This document shows, piece after piece, positions 1-6,646 of a DNA stretch of 9,052 nucleotides (the stretch's first letter is position 1; the number at the start of each line of letters is the position of its first letter). The stretch lies in assembly GCA_000433415.1 (NCBI GenBank), contig FR890535.1, positions 1-9,052 of the forward strand, given 5' to 3'. The notes under the pieces were generated by a model. That model was not told the origin of the DNA and searched no databases. It saw only the letters and a program-made list of their open reading frames with translations. The translations under genes were made by a program, and so were the position numbers. The stretch comes from Clostridium sp. CAG:448. GTDB lineage: Bacteria; Bacillota; Clostridia; Oscillospirales; CAG-272.

Positions 1-29
1 CCATCGGAATTGCGCGGTGATGCCTTAAA

Positions 30-1274
30 TTACAGACAATCATGTTCTTCCCATAGCCGATGTGCATTTTCCAAATCCGCCTCAGTCGGATGGTAGGGAA
101 GTGATGAACAGGGAATGTCCACTTGAAACTTCTCATCGGGGTAGGGGCTAATTGCGTCAAACTCATAGCGTCTGCGGTCTTCCTCATTGCGAAAATCCGG
201 AACATCGTAGGCCGTATTGCTGTTCAATATGCTGCGCCATGCAAGAATGGCTACAGAAGCAAGGGTTGTTGAGCGATATACGTTGAAATACGGTTCGGTG
301 CCATTTTCAAGACATTTGACGAACTCGTAGACAGACATAAAATCGCCACCGCCATGTCCTGCATTCTGGGCGATCTCACCCAGTGATTGATTCTGCCATT
401 CTATCGGATACTCCTTGATGCAGTCCTCAATGCCATCGGGACGGGAAAATTGATTATAGCATAATCTCATCTGTCCGTTACTGTGATTTGTTTCCATACC
501 GCCTTTGAGACAACAGAGGCGATAGTAGTTGCCGTGCGGTGCGTACTCGCCCCAACCAATCACGCGGAAGATTGCATGTGTATTGGTCTGACAGAGGATG
601 ACCGCGGCGGCGTCACCGGTTCGTAGTGCAGTCCCTTTGGCAACTTCCGGCTGGAAAGAAGCCATGGCACTGACGCGCGTGGGAATCGAATCCGTCATCA
701 TCATCAAGGGCGCCAGCGCATGGGTCGAATAATAGGTTCTGGGTGTCCAGTTGCGCCAGTGGCGTTCATCGGGAGCCAGGTCGCAGTGTTCCTGGACACT
801 CATAGGGTGAATGTATTCACCTTCCGCATACACAAGACTTCCGAGAGTTCCCTCGTGGAAAACTCGCCTCATTTCCAAATTTTCCTTAAAGTAAGGGTAA
901 TTCTCAAGTAACGCATACGTCATGCCCGTTTCTTCCTTTACCCGGCACAGTTCGACACCCTGGGCAAGGGTAATATTGCCAATGGTTTCACTCAGAACGT
1001 GTTTTCCTGCTCGCATAGCCTTGACAGCATAAGGGGCATGCTCGCAGAAATAGTTACAAAGGAGGACAGCGTCCATGTCACATTTGATAAACTCATCAAA
1101 ATTATCAAACGCTACAGCGTTTTTGCAGGCTTCGTAATTTGCTGTACAATTTTTCAGGGTTGTCGGATGGTAGTCGCACACAGCGACCACTTCTGCCCCC
1201 GCATTGCCGATACATGCGGACAAGTGGGCGCCTCTTCCAAGTCCGAAAATTCCAAATCTGATTTTTCTTTTCAT
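30..1274 (-). CDS. Gfo/Idh/MocA family protein, GH109-like
   Basis: This 414-residue protein has an N-terminal Rossmann NAD(P)-binding fold (GIFGLGRGAH, residues 8-17) followed by an alpha/beta substrate domain. It has no signal peptide, so it should act in the cytoplasm. Most family oxidoreductases carry an E-K-P motif after AGKHV; here AGKHVLSET (89-97) has Thr instead of the Lys. Other visible motifs are LEN (123-125), AEGEYIH (150-156), STHALAP (183-189), GHGGGDF (306-312) and DVPDF (357-361). As I recall the family, these positions match GH109 enzymes, which cleave glycosides by a transient NAD-dependent oxidation. Substrate cannot be read, and a plain sugar dehydrogenase remains possible. 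The ATG is preceded by AAAGGA (1283-1288) with 8 nt spacing. It lies 35 bp downstream of the beta-helix gene with no terminator between them, so the two are probably co-transcribed. Family assignment is firm; the glycosidase idea is inference. Confidence 0.88.
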   Translation of the reverse strand: MKRKIRFGIFGLGRGAHLSACIGNAGAEVVAVCDYHPTTLKNCTANYEACKNAVAFDNFDEFIKCDMDAVLLCNYFCEHAPYAVKAMRAGKHVLSETIGNITLAQGVELCRVKEETGMTYALLENYPYFKENLEMRRVFHEGTLGSLVYAEGEYIHPMSVQEHCDLAPDERHWRNWTPRTYYSTHALAPLMMMTDSIPTRVSAMASFQPEVAKGTALRTGDAAAVILCQTNTHAIFRVIGWGEYAPHGNYYRLCCLKGGMETNHSNGQMRLCYNQFSRPDGIEDCIKEYPIEWQNQSLGEIAQNAGHGGGDFMSVYEFVKCLENGTEPYFNVYRSTTLASVAILAWRSILNSNTAYDVPDFRNEEDRRRYEFDAISPYPDEKFQVDIPCSSLPYHPTEADLENAHRLWEEHDCL

Positions 1275-1309
1275 TTCATAGATCCTTTCTGTGAAGTTAT
1301 CATTTATAA

Positions 1310-4300
1310 TTATTTGCTCGTATCCGGAATAAAAACGACGTCACGGAGATAGTTCGTAGAAACCGCATTATCCGGCATTCCTTGGGTCGTGTAGGAGTAC
1401 ATTCCGGAAATTGCAATCAAATCACGATTTGTAATCGGTTCAGTGAGCCCGTCTGTAATCATAGGATAAAGTTTGTCCGGACCGCAGGTCACTACTACAA
1501 TATAAGCAACTCCTGCCTGGATATGCAACGGCGCATCCAGATCGAAAGTCAACCAGCCGGCTTCACCTGCCTGTACGTTCCATTCCAGCGTGCCTGTCAG
1601 GTTCTCTTTCGTTTCCGCATTCCAGATGCTGACATAATGAATTCCTTGCTCACCTTCAAGCGCATGGATCCGAACTTTGGTAATCTGACCGTCCTTGGTG
1701 GTTTTAAATTTTGTGCCCAGGGCAAATTGAAAGAAATCATCCTGGCTGTTCGGCTTCTGTGTCGTAAACATCGTCTGTTCCTTGGTTAAACCGGACACAC
1801 GGAGTAGTTCTGCATAAATTGTATCAACCACTTCCTGTGTTGCGGCAGGATCCTCCAATATGCGTTTAGCTTCCGACAACGTTGATTGGAACAAGTTCCA
1901 ATCTTCCGGAGAAAAGAGATCGTCCGTCAGATTTTTTTGCGTGTTATACAAATCTTCCAGATGATATTTGTTGACATTCTCAGGTACAGGCTCCCTGTCA
2001 GCCACAAAGACGATGTCACGCAAATAGTTAACACCCGGATGTATGGGGCTGATGTTCGTCGGCATGGTTCCAAGCGTTGTGGAGTAGGTGCCGCTGTCTG
2101 TGAACGTAATGAGGTCACGGTTACAAATACCGTTGATAAAGCTGTAGACACCGGTGGCGCGGGGATAGACATAATCTTCGCCGTTGGAGACAGAAACGAT
2201 ATATCTATGATTAGCCGAGATATGCACAGCCTGGGGAAGTTCAAATGTTTTCCAACCTTCAGCACCGGCTGTAATTGTCCAATCGTAAGGACCTGCAATC
2301 AGACGATTGTTATCCAAATCCCATAGGCTGACTTTGTGTGTACCGCTTTCCGTTGCACTGGTGTAGATTCGTACTTTCGTAATATATCCGGATACAGTTG
2401 TCCGGAATGTGGTTCCCAATTCATACCGCGCGTCATTGGTAAAATCATCCGGAACCTCGTCCGTAAAGATGGTCTGTTCGGCGGGGAGAAATACGATGTC
2501 CCGCAGATAGTTTACCTGAGACTGCATATAGGGCATATTCGCGCCCTCGCCGTAGTAGTTATAGTAACCGTTTCCGTCGGTGACCACCAAATCCTTATTG
2601 GTCATAGCTACATTAGCAATTGCAGATTGTGCATACAGTTGGTCGCCTGTTGTATTGGATACCGATACGATATAGTTTTTGTTTGCAGTAATATGGCAAA
2701 TACTGGGCAGGGTGAAGGATTGCCAACCCTCTACACCCGGTTCGATAATCCAGTCATATGGTCCTGCAATTATTTCAAGGGCTTCGGGGTCCCAGATGGT
2801 TACCTGATGCACACCGTTCTCACCGGCGGCGGTGTATATACGCACTTTGGTAATCATGCCGTCCACCTTCGCATAAAACTTGGTGCCCAGCACAAAATGT
2901 CCGCCGCTGCCAAAGCCCTGATCCGGATATTGCGTTGTAAAAATGGTCTGCTCTGCCTTGTCATAGGTCAAGGTCGCGTTGTCAATGATGCAGTAGCCCG
3001 TATCGTCGGAACCACTCTTCATGACGCCGATTTGGTAGTTGGCTGTACTGGTAGGAATAAAGGTAAGCGTTACATCGGTAGCCTCGGTATTGGAAAATTC
3101 CCGGGAGGCAACAATCTTACCGGAAGTATCCCGTATAAATAGTTGTGCAGCGACGCCGCTGGTTAAAACATTTGCCTTGAAACAATACTCCCGTCCTGCA
3201 ATCAGTTTCAATCCCTGGAAGAGTTCCGCGCTTTTTCCGTTGGAGTAATCCAGTTTGCCGTAATAGTTTCCGTTTTCATGTAATACATCGGCACCCCCAG
3301 CCAGTATCCAATACGCCGCAGCGGTCTTTTCAAAATCTCCGTTCATCAGATCGGACATAGAGGGGAATTGGTCACTGCCGGTCATGTTGCTAATGGGCGT
3401 GGTGAAGAAGTTATCTTCAATAACACCGGGGGTAATTCGATTGTTGTCGAAGCGGACATTCTTCACCGGTGTGGGACCCGGGATATCATTGAAGAAATCT
3501 TCATTCCAAATTCCCATTGATGAGAAAGTATTGTCATGGACATACAGGTCGCTGACCTCTACTTGGCTTAAATCATGGTAATCATTTCCCCAAAGGATGA
3601 GACCGAAGCCTTTGCAACCACTCCAGGTAGTGTTGTGGTCAATTTCTATGTTTTTGCTGGGTTCGGGATGGTTGGAATTCCACCAAGTACCACCGCGAGG
3701 ATCGTTATAGGAGGTGAACACATAAAGTGCATCATCTCCCGTGGTCAGATGACAATTGGTGATGCGAATGTTCTGACAGTTCATCAAAGAAATGCCATCG
3801 GTATTCAGGCTGTCGTTGAAGTCTTTGATGGTAATACCGTTGATTAAGCCGTTATCACATGTATATGGCATGATGGCATAGGTGCAGTAGTTTTGAATGG
3901 TGATGCCGGAAATTTCAAATCCGTCCACTCTGTAAAAACCGATTGGACAGATATGAATTGTTTTATCACAGTTTTCCGGCTTGGAGGTAAAGCTGTCACC
4001 GTGAACTCTGCCGTCACCCCTGGTCATATCAATGATGCCTTTACCGGTTATTCTGACATCCTGTGTACCTTCGCCGGCGTAGATAAAGGGGTAGTTTTCA
4101 TACCATGAATGACCCCACGTTACTTCCATGGAATCGTGTCCAAGTTTGGGTTTATGTGTCTCATACTTGCCGTCAGTCAGCAGTACATAGTCGTTTTGAT
4201 CCTTGCTCTGACGGAGCATGGCGCCATCCTCAAAATGCAATTCCACATGACTTTTGAGAAACAAATTGCCGGACACAAATGGTTTTGTGCTTGCAGGGAT

Positions 4301-4717
4301 AATCACTACACCGCCACCACACCCGGAGACATAGTCGATCGCCTTCTGGATAGCTTCGCGATTGTTGGTTTCTCCGTCTCCTTTGGCACCGAAAGAGGAA
4401 TGTGTAATACTGACTGTAGGATTCTGCGTTGGCAACGGATCAGGCTCCGTTTCTGTTTCCGTTTCTGTTTCGACATGTGTTTCGAGGTTTGTTTCCGGTA
4501 TGGTCGTAGATTCAGTTTCGAGGGGAGGTTTTGTACTTGCTTCGCTGATTTCGGGGTCACCCTGTGTGTCCGTTGCCGAATCAGTCTGCGGAACGTTGGT
4601 TGAGTCGTTGCCCCCTTTTTCCTCATTGCGACAAGCAGTCGCACCAAATAAAACAATGCAGAAGAGAACGGCAAGTACGGCGAGGACAGTGTGCTTAAGA
4701 GGATACTTCTTCATCAT
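1310..4717 (-). CDS. Large beta-helix (GH28-like) lipoprotein with three DUF4082 modules
   Basis: A protein of 1135 residues, probably a surface-anchored polysaccharide-active enzyme. Order: lipoprotein signal (1-28, lipid Cys about 29 in ATAC); Thr/Glu/Ser-rich linker (30-100) including ETETETETE; right-handed beta-helix of pectate-lyase/GH28 type (about 101-438) opening with FGAKGDGETNN (109-119); CBM4/9-like jelly-roll (about 458-586); DUF4082 copies at 590-746, 747-906 and 980-1131; a helical FIVAR-like spacer (918-979) before the third. The helix keeps NTDG (305-308) and GDD (327-329), the acidic residues of GH28 polygalacturonases. The usual GHG is GFG (370-372) and no RIK is seen, so the substrate may not be polygalacturonate. 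A GTG at 4828 in the same frame would put 37 non-signal residues before the membrane segment. The ATG at 4717 has AAAAAGGAG 6 nt upstream (ATG 4714 is equally possible). First gene of the minus-strand operon, divergent from the AraC regulator. Confidence 0.88.
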   Translation of the reverse strand: MMKKYPLKHTVLAVLAVLFCIVLFGATACRNEEKGGNDSTNVPQTDSATDTQGDPEISEASTKPPLETESTTIPETNLETHVETETETETEPDPLPTQNPTVSITHSSFGAKGDGETNNREAIQKAIDYVSGCGGGVVIIPASTKPFVSGNLFLKSHVELHFEDGAMLRQSKDQNDYVLLTDGKYETHKPKLGHDSMEVTWGHSWYENYPFIYAGEGTQDVRITGKGIIDMTRGDGRVHGDSFTSKPENCDKTIHICPIGFYRVDGFEISGITIQNYCTYAIMPYTCDNGLINGITIKDFNDSLNTDGISLMNCQNIRITNCHLTTGDDALYVFTSYNDPRGGTWWNSNHPEPSKNIEIDHNTTWSGCKGFGLILWGNDYHDLSQVEVSDLYVHDNTFSSMGIWNEDFFNDIPGPTPVKNVRFDNNRITPGVIEDNFFTTPISNMTGSDQFPSMSDLMNGDFEKTAAAYWILAGGADVLHENGNYYGKLDYSNGKSAELFQGLKLIAGREYCFKANVLTSGVAAQLFIRDTSGKIVASREFSNTEATDVTLTFIPTSTANYQIGVMKSGSDDTGYCIIDNATLTYDKAEQTIFTTQYPDQGFGSGGHFVLGTKFYAKVDGMITKVRIYTAAGENGVHQVTIWDPEALEIIAGPYDWIIEPGVEGWQSFTLPSICHITANKNYIVSVSNTTGDQLYAQSAIANVAMTNKDLVVTDGNGYYNYYGEGANMPYMQSQVNYLRDIVFLPAEQTIFTDEVPDDFTNDARYELGTTFRTTVSGYITKVRIYTSATESGTHKVSLWDLDNNRLIAGPYDWTITAGAEGWKTFELPQAVHISANHRYIVSVSNGEDYVYPRATGVYSFINGICNRDLITFTDSGTYSTTLGTMPTNISPIHPGVNYLRDIVFVADREPVPENVNKYHLEDLYNTQKNLTDDLFSPEDWNLFQSTLSEAKRILEDPAATQEVVDTIYAELLRVSGLTKEQTMFTTQKPNSQDDFFQFALGTKFKTTKDGQITKVRIHALEGEQGIHYVSIWNAETKENLTGTLEWNVQAGEAGWLTFDLDAPLHIQAGVAYIVVVTCGPDKLYPMITDGLTEPITNRDLIAISGMYSYTTQGMPDNAVSTNYLRDVVFIPDTSK
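1325..2950 (-). repeat. Three DUF4082 protein repeats
   Basis: Three diverged copies of about 155 residues are encoded at 2480-2950, 1997-2479 and 1325-1780. Each begins with EQT(I/M)FT, then has LGT.F, ITKVRI, a G.H.V..W strand, GW..F.L, a YIV.V strand and N.DL, and ends with NYLRD(I/V)VF. This matches my recollection of DUF4082, a beta-sandwich module attached to bacterial extracellular carbohydrate-related proteins. Copies 1 and 2 are adjacent and share IAGPYDW; copy 3 is more diverged and set apart by the helical spacer. Copies differ throughout, so this is old duplication, not a recent tandem array. Confidence 0.8.
4448..4471. repeat. Hexanucleotide tandem repeat coding for Glu-Thr
   Basis: Four copies of a 6-mer, (C/T)GTTTC on the plus strand, form two identical 12-mers in a row. 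On the coding (minus) strand this gives the Glu-Thr run of the linker between the lipid anchor and the beta-helix. Because the unit is two codons, gain or loss of copies would change only linker length and not the reading frame. Flanking sequence (GTTTCG, GTTTCC further right) looks like decayed copies of the same unit. Confidence 0.7.
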
Positions 4718-4723
4718 AATTGA

Positions 4724-4732
4724 CTCCTTTTT
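4724..4732 (-). promoter_or_regulatory. Ribosome binding site deciding the start of the beta-helix lipoprotein
   Basis: Read on the minus strand this is AAAAAGGAG, 6 nt before ATG 4717 and 9 nt before ATG 4714. It favours these starts over the in-frame GTG at 4828, which has no such site, and it places the hydrophobic lipoprotein signal at the very N-terminus. Confidence 0.85.
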
Positions 4733-4809
4733 GACATCATTGGTGTGCATGGTGTCATTGAGAACACATAACAAGCGATTGAAATGCCGGTGTGGTCCGG
4801 ATGCCTGTA

Positions 4810-4823
4810 TGAAAACGTTTTGG
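4810..4823. promoter_or_regulatory. cre-like / LacI-type operator palindrome
   Basis: TGAAAACGTTTTGG contains a perfect 10-bp palindrome (AAAACGTTTT, 4812-4821). Against the catabolite-responsive element consensus TGWAANCGNTNWCA it matches at every position except the last two. It lies about 93-106 bp upstream of the lipoprotein ATG, just downstream of the expected transcription start of the weak minus-strand promoter candidate. That is a usual position for CcpA repression in Firmicutes. A dedicated LacI-family repressor could use the same shape, but none is encoded in this window. Confidence 0.5.
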
Positions 4824-4831
4824 AACACCCT

Positions 4832-4861
4832 ATTCTAAAAACGCTCATTTTTGTGATTCGT
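4832..4861 (-). promoter_or_regulatory. Weak promoter candidate for the minus-strand operon
   Basis: On the minus strand TAGAAT (4832-4837) is a 5/6 match to a -10 box. At 17-18 bp upstream (4855-4861) there is no good -35 box (CGAATC or ACGAAT). A poor -35 is typical of promoters that need an AraC-type activator, which fits the neighbouring regulator. The predicted start would be near 4825, giving a leader of about 107 nt. This is a candidate only. Confidence 0.3.
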
Positions 4862-4862
4862 G

Positions 4863-4891
4863 TTGACATACCATTTTCCATATGATATAAT
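4863..4891 (+). promoter_or_regulatory. Consensus sigma-70/SigA promoter of the AraC regulator gene
   Basis: TTGACA (4863-4868) and TATAAT (4886-4891) are separated by exactly 17 bp. Both boxes are perfect matches. Transcription should start near 4898, leaving a leader of about 55 nt before the ATG at 4954. Confidence 0.85.
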
Positions 4892-4953
4892 GAATTGTAT
4901 TCTTATTCTACATATTTTTCAACAGTACGTCAACGCGAAATGGAGCAAAAACT

Positions 4954-5844
4954 ATGCTGAATCAACCAACCGGCGGCTTTCCCGCAATATATCAGGAGGT
5001 CCCGTCCGAGCTTCACATGTGCATGAGGGCGGTCTATGAGTTGAATATGTATGATATTACGTATTTACATTTTCATAATTGCATTGAGGTTGGAATGTGT
5101 GTGTCAGGGGACGGGATTTGTTGTATCAATGGCAGGGAATATCCATTCAAAGCCGGAGATGTTCAAATCATTTTTCCGTACATGAATCACATGCATCGTA
5201 GCAATCCATCGTCTACCGTAAAATGGTATTGGCTTTTCATCGATTACAATGAGCTGGCTGGTTGCATTGACTTGAGCGACACCAGCCGATTTGAGCAGGA
5301 TATCCTGTCCCGAGTTGCCACATTCGGTATCATTTGTGAAAATGAATTTCCCAAAACGGTCTCAACCATCAAGCGGTTATTTGACGAAGCAATCCGTGAT
5401 CCTGATAATGAGTTTGCCAAGCAAAAGATTGCGCTGAACCTTTACCTTTCCTTTATTTATCTACTGGAGGAATCTGCCGGATTACCGCCCATTTCCTTGC
5501 CCGGCAATCGCAAAGACATCATCAAAATTACGCCTGCACTCAATGAGATCGTTCGTCGTATTGATCACAAAGAGAGTATTTCAGTAACCGAACTTGCCGA
5601 GGCGTGTAATTACAGTGTCACCAGTTTTCGTCGTATCTTTACTCACTATTTTTATTGTTCTCCACAGCAATACATTTCAATATGTCGCATACGATTGGCG
5701 AAACAGCTATTGAGTACCAGTAGCCACAGCATTACAGATATTGCCGACATGGTCGGATTTGAAAACATTTCGGGATTTAATCGTGCATTCAAAAACATTA
5801 CCGGGGTATCCCCCTCAAAGTATCGTAGTAGTTTGTCAGAGTAA
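4954..5844 (+). CDS. AraC-family transcriptional regulator
   Basis: A cytoplasmic DNA-binding regulator of 296 residues, the usual length for the family. The N-terminal half is a cupin-like sensing domain: HFHNCIEVGMCVSGDG (39-54) followed by the GREYPFKAGDVQIIFPYMNH strand pair (60-79). The C-terminal half has two helix-turn-helix motifs, ISVTELAEACNYSVTSFRRI (209-228) and ITDIADMVGFENISGFNRAF (260-279), ending in the typical GVSPSKYR (284-291). Regulators of this type often sense a sugar and activate adjacent carbohydrate genes. The divergent placement next to the beta-helix lipoprotein operon suggests that operon is its target (inference). GGAG at 4942-4945 lies 8 nt before the ATG, and a perfect promoter lies upstream. 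The ligand cannot be told from sequence. Confidence 0.93.
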   Translation: MLNQPTGGFPAIYQEVPSELHMCMRAVYELNMYDITYLHFHNCIEVGMCVSGDGICCINGREYPFKAGDVQIIFPYMNHMHRSNPSSTVKWYWLFIDYNELAGCIDLSDTSRFEQDILSRVATFGIICENEFPKTVSTIKRLFDEAIRDPDNEFAKQKIALNLYLSFIYLLEESAGLPPISLPGNRKDIIKITPALNEIVRRIDHKESISVTELAEACNYSVTSFRRIFTHYFYCSPQQYISICRIRLAKQLLSTSSHSITDIADMVGFENISGFNRAFKNITGVSPSKYRSSLSE

Positions 5845-5850
5845 ATCATA

Positions 5851-6311
5851 ATGAGGAAAAAGGCGGAACCGTTTTTGATATTGGCGATTGCCTCCGGGCT
5901 TTTGTTTTCGGTCAGTGCGACCGACATGCTTGCCGGACAGATCGGGGTTGCAAAGGGGAAGCGCATGCCGATGGTACAAGCCTCCGGGGGCGGTTGTATT
6001 GGTTGTTGCTTTTGCCTGTTCTTCCTGCAATCCCCTCATATATTTTCTTGTGGCAATCGGGAAATGTATGCTGTGCGGGCGCGGGGGTGTTTGCAGTGGT
6101 GGTTTTCCTATTGTTGCTGGCGTTTTTCGGGGTCATGCTTTTTCTGTATGACAGAAAGTACCTGCTTCCGTTGTCACAAAAAAGTGGGCAGGATTACAGA
6201 GTTGGAAAATGGTTTGTTCTGTTCCCTTGTGCGATGGCAACCGCCTTGGTATGGGAACTTTTGCTGAGTTGTTTGTATGTCCTGCTTGCCAGGGAATTGG
6301 TACTGTGCTAA
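5851..6311 (+). pseudogene. Small four-helix membrane protein, reading frame broken
   Basis: The ATG at 5851, 6 bp after the regulator's stop, opens a frame beginning MRKKAEPFLILAIASGLLFS, a clear membrane helix. After about residue 46 this frame turns into Cys/Trp-rich sequence that does not look like protein. The -1 frame carries convincing membrane protein to a TAA at 6309-6311. Adding one base at the G run 5986-5990 joins the frames into a 153-residue protein, with helices at about 7-28, 49-68, 76-100 and 122-147. I recognise no family. Options are a recent frameshift mutation, a sequencing or assembly error in the G run, programmed -1 frameshifting, or two separate proteins with a TTG start at 5994 (no good ribosome site there). 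There is no strong ribosome site before 5851 either, so translation may be coupled to the regulator. The terminator at 6325-6356 ends the unit. Confidence 0.6.
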
Positions 6312-6324
6312 AAAGTTTTTATTT

Positions 6325-6356
6325 CTCCGCGCCGTCCCAGGGCGCGGAGTTTCTTT
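6325..6356 (+). terminator. Intrinsic terminator
   Basis: A perfect 9-bp GC-rich stem, CTCCGCGCC (6325-6333) pairing with GGCGCGGAG (6341-6349), encloses a 7-nt loop and is followed by TTTCTTT (6350-6356). It lies 14 bp after the stop of the membrane protein gene and should end the regulator transcript. There is no A-tract on the left side suited to minus-strand termination. Confidence 0.9.
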
Positions 6357-6521
6357 ATGATGCGAGAAAATGACACCGCAATCGGACAGATTTGATGTTT
6401 TTATAAACGTATTGTTTATACAATAAATAATTTATATATTGGACCGAATGCAGCCTTTTGCTCGGATTTTGGACGGTGCGGACGGAGGCGTTGCGGGAAC
6501 GATTTTTTCTCCCTGCGGAAA
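6357..6521. other. Non-coding AT-rich stretch with inverted repeats
   Basis: I see no credible gene here. Between 6402 and 6440 the sequence is strongly AT-rich and holds overlapping inverted repeats: TATAAAC (6402-6408) with GTTTATA (6414-6420), ATTGT (6411-6415) with ACAAT (6420-6424), and ATAAAT-A-ATTTAT just after. A poor promoter-like pair, TTGTTT (6412-6417) and TATATT (6435-6440) with 17 bp between, overlaps them. It may be an operator or an upstream activating element for the LRR-fumC operon. The remainder up to 6521 shows nothing recognisable. Confidence 0.35.
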
Positions 6522-6550
6522 TTGACAAAATGACGGAATTGTGGTATAAT
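6522..6550 (+). promoter_or_regulatory. Consensus extended -10 promoter of the LRR-fumC operon
   Basis: TTGACA (6522-6527) and TATAAT (6545-6550) are perfect boxes 17 bp apart, and TG at 6542-6543 adds an extended -10 (TGGTATAAT). Transcription should begin near 6557, giving a leader of about 90 nt before the ATG at 6647. The leader repeats TTGCCGG twice but shows no riboswitch or attenuator that I recognise. Confidence 0.88.
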
Positions 6551-6646
6551 AAAAGAATCATACCATATCATTCCGTTGCCGGCAGCGCGGTAAGGGCGGA
6601 CTTGCCGGAATAATGGGCGGAATACGGTTGCGAAGGGGATCGGTGA

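Larger units (their letters stand above)
4718..4953. promoter_or_regulatory. Divergent control region between beta-helix lipoprotein and AraC genes
   Basis: The 236 bp between the two divergent start codons hold no plausible gene. They contain the ribosome binding site of the lipoprotein gene (4724-4732 on the minus strand), a cre-like palindrome (4810-4823), a weak minus-strand promoter candidate (-10 TAGAAT at 4832-4837), the strong plus-strand promoter (4863-4891), and the regulator's GGAG (4942-4945, 8 nt from its ATG). AraC-family proteins usually bind direct repeats near the -35 of the promoter they activate, so their site is expected around 4840-4880. I could not identify a convincing direct repeat there by eye. 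Confidence 0.75.

Noticed and set aside
1..29. Possible start of another minus-strand gene at position 4
   Set aside because: There is an ATG on the minus strand at 4-2, but no ribosome site at the right distance and too little sequence to judge.
2336..3142. Long open frame on the plus strand opposite the beta-helix lipoprotein
   Set aside because: It lacks a ribosome site and recognisable motifs, and lies fully antisense to DUF4082 and jelly-roll coding sequence with clear protein homology features.
4718..4828. N-terminal extension of the beta-helix lipoprotein to a GTG at 4828
   Set aside because: No ribosome binding site precedes it, the extra 37 residues would sit before the lipoprotein signal, and the extension runs over the cre-like site.
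5652..6136. Minus-strand small frames over the end of the regulator and the membrane gene
   Set aside because: There is no ribosome site or convincing protein composition; they overlap the helix-turn-helix coding region and the membrane helices.
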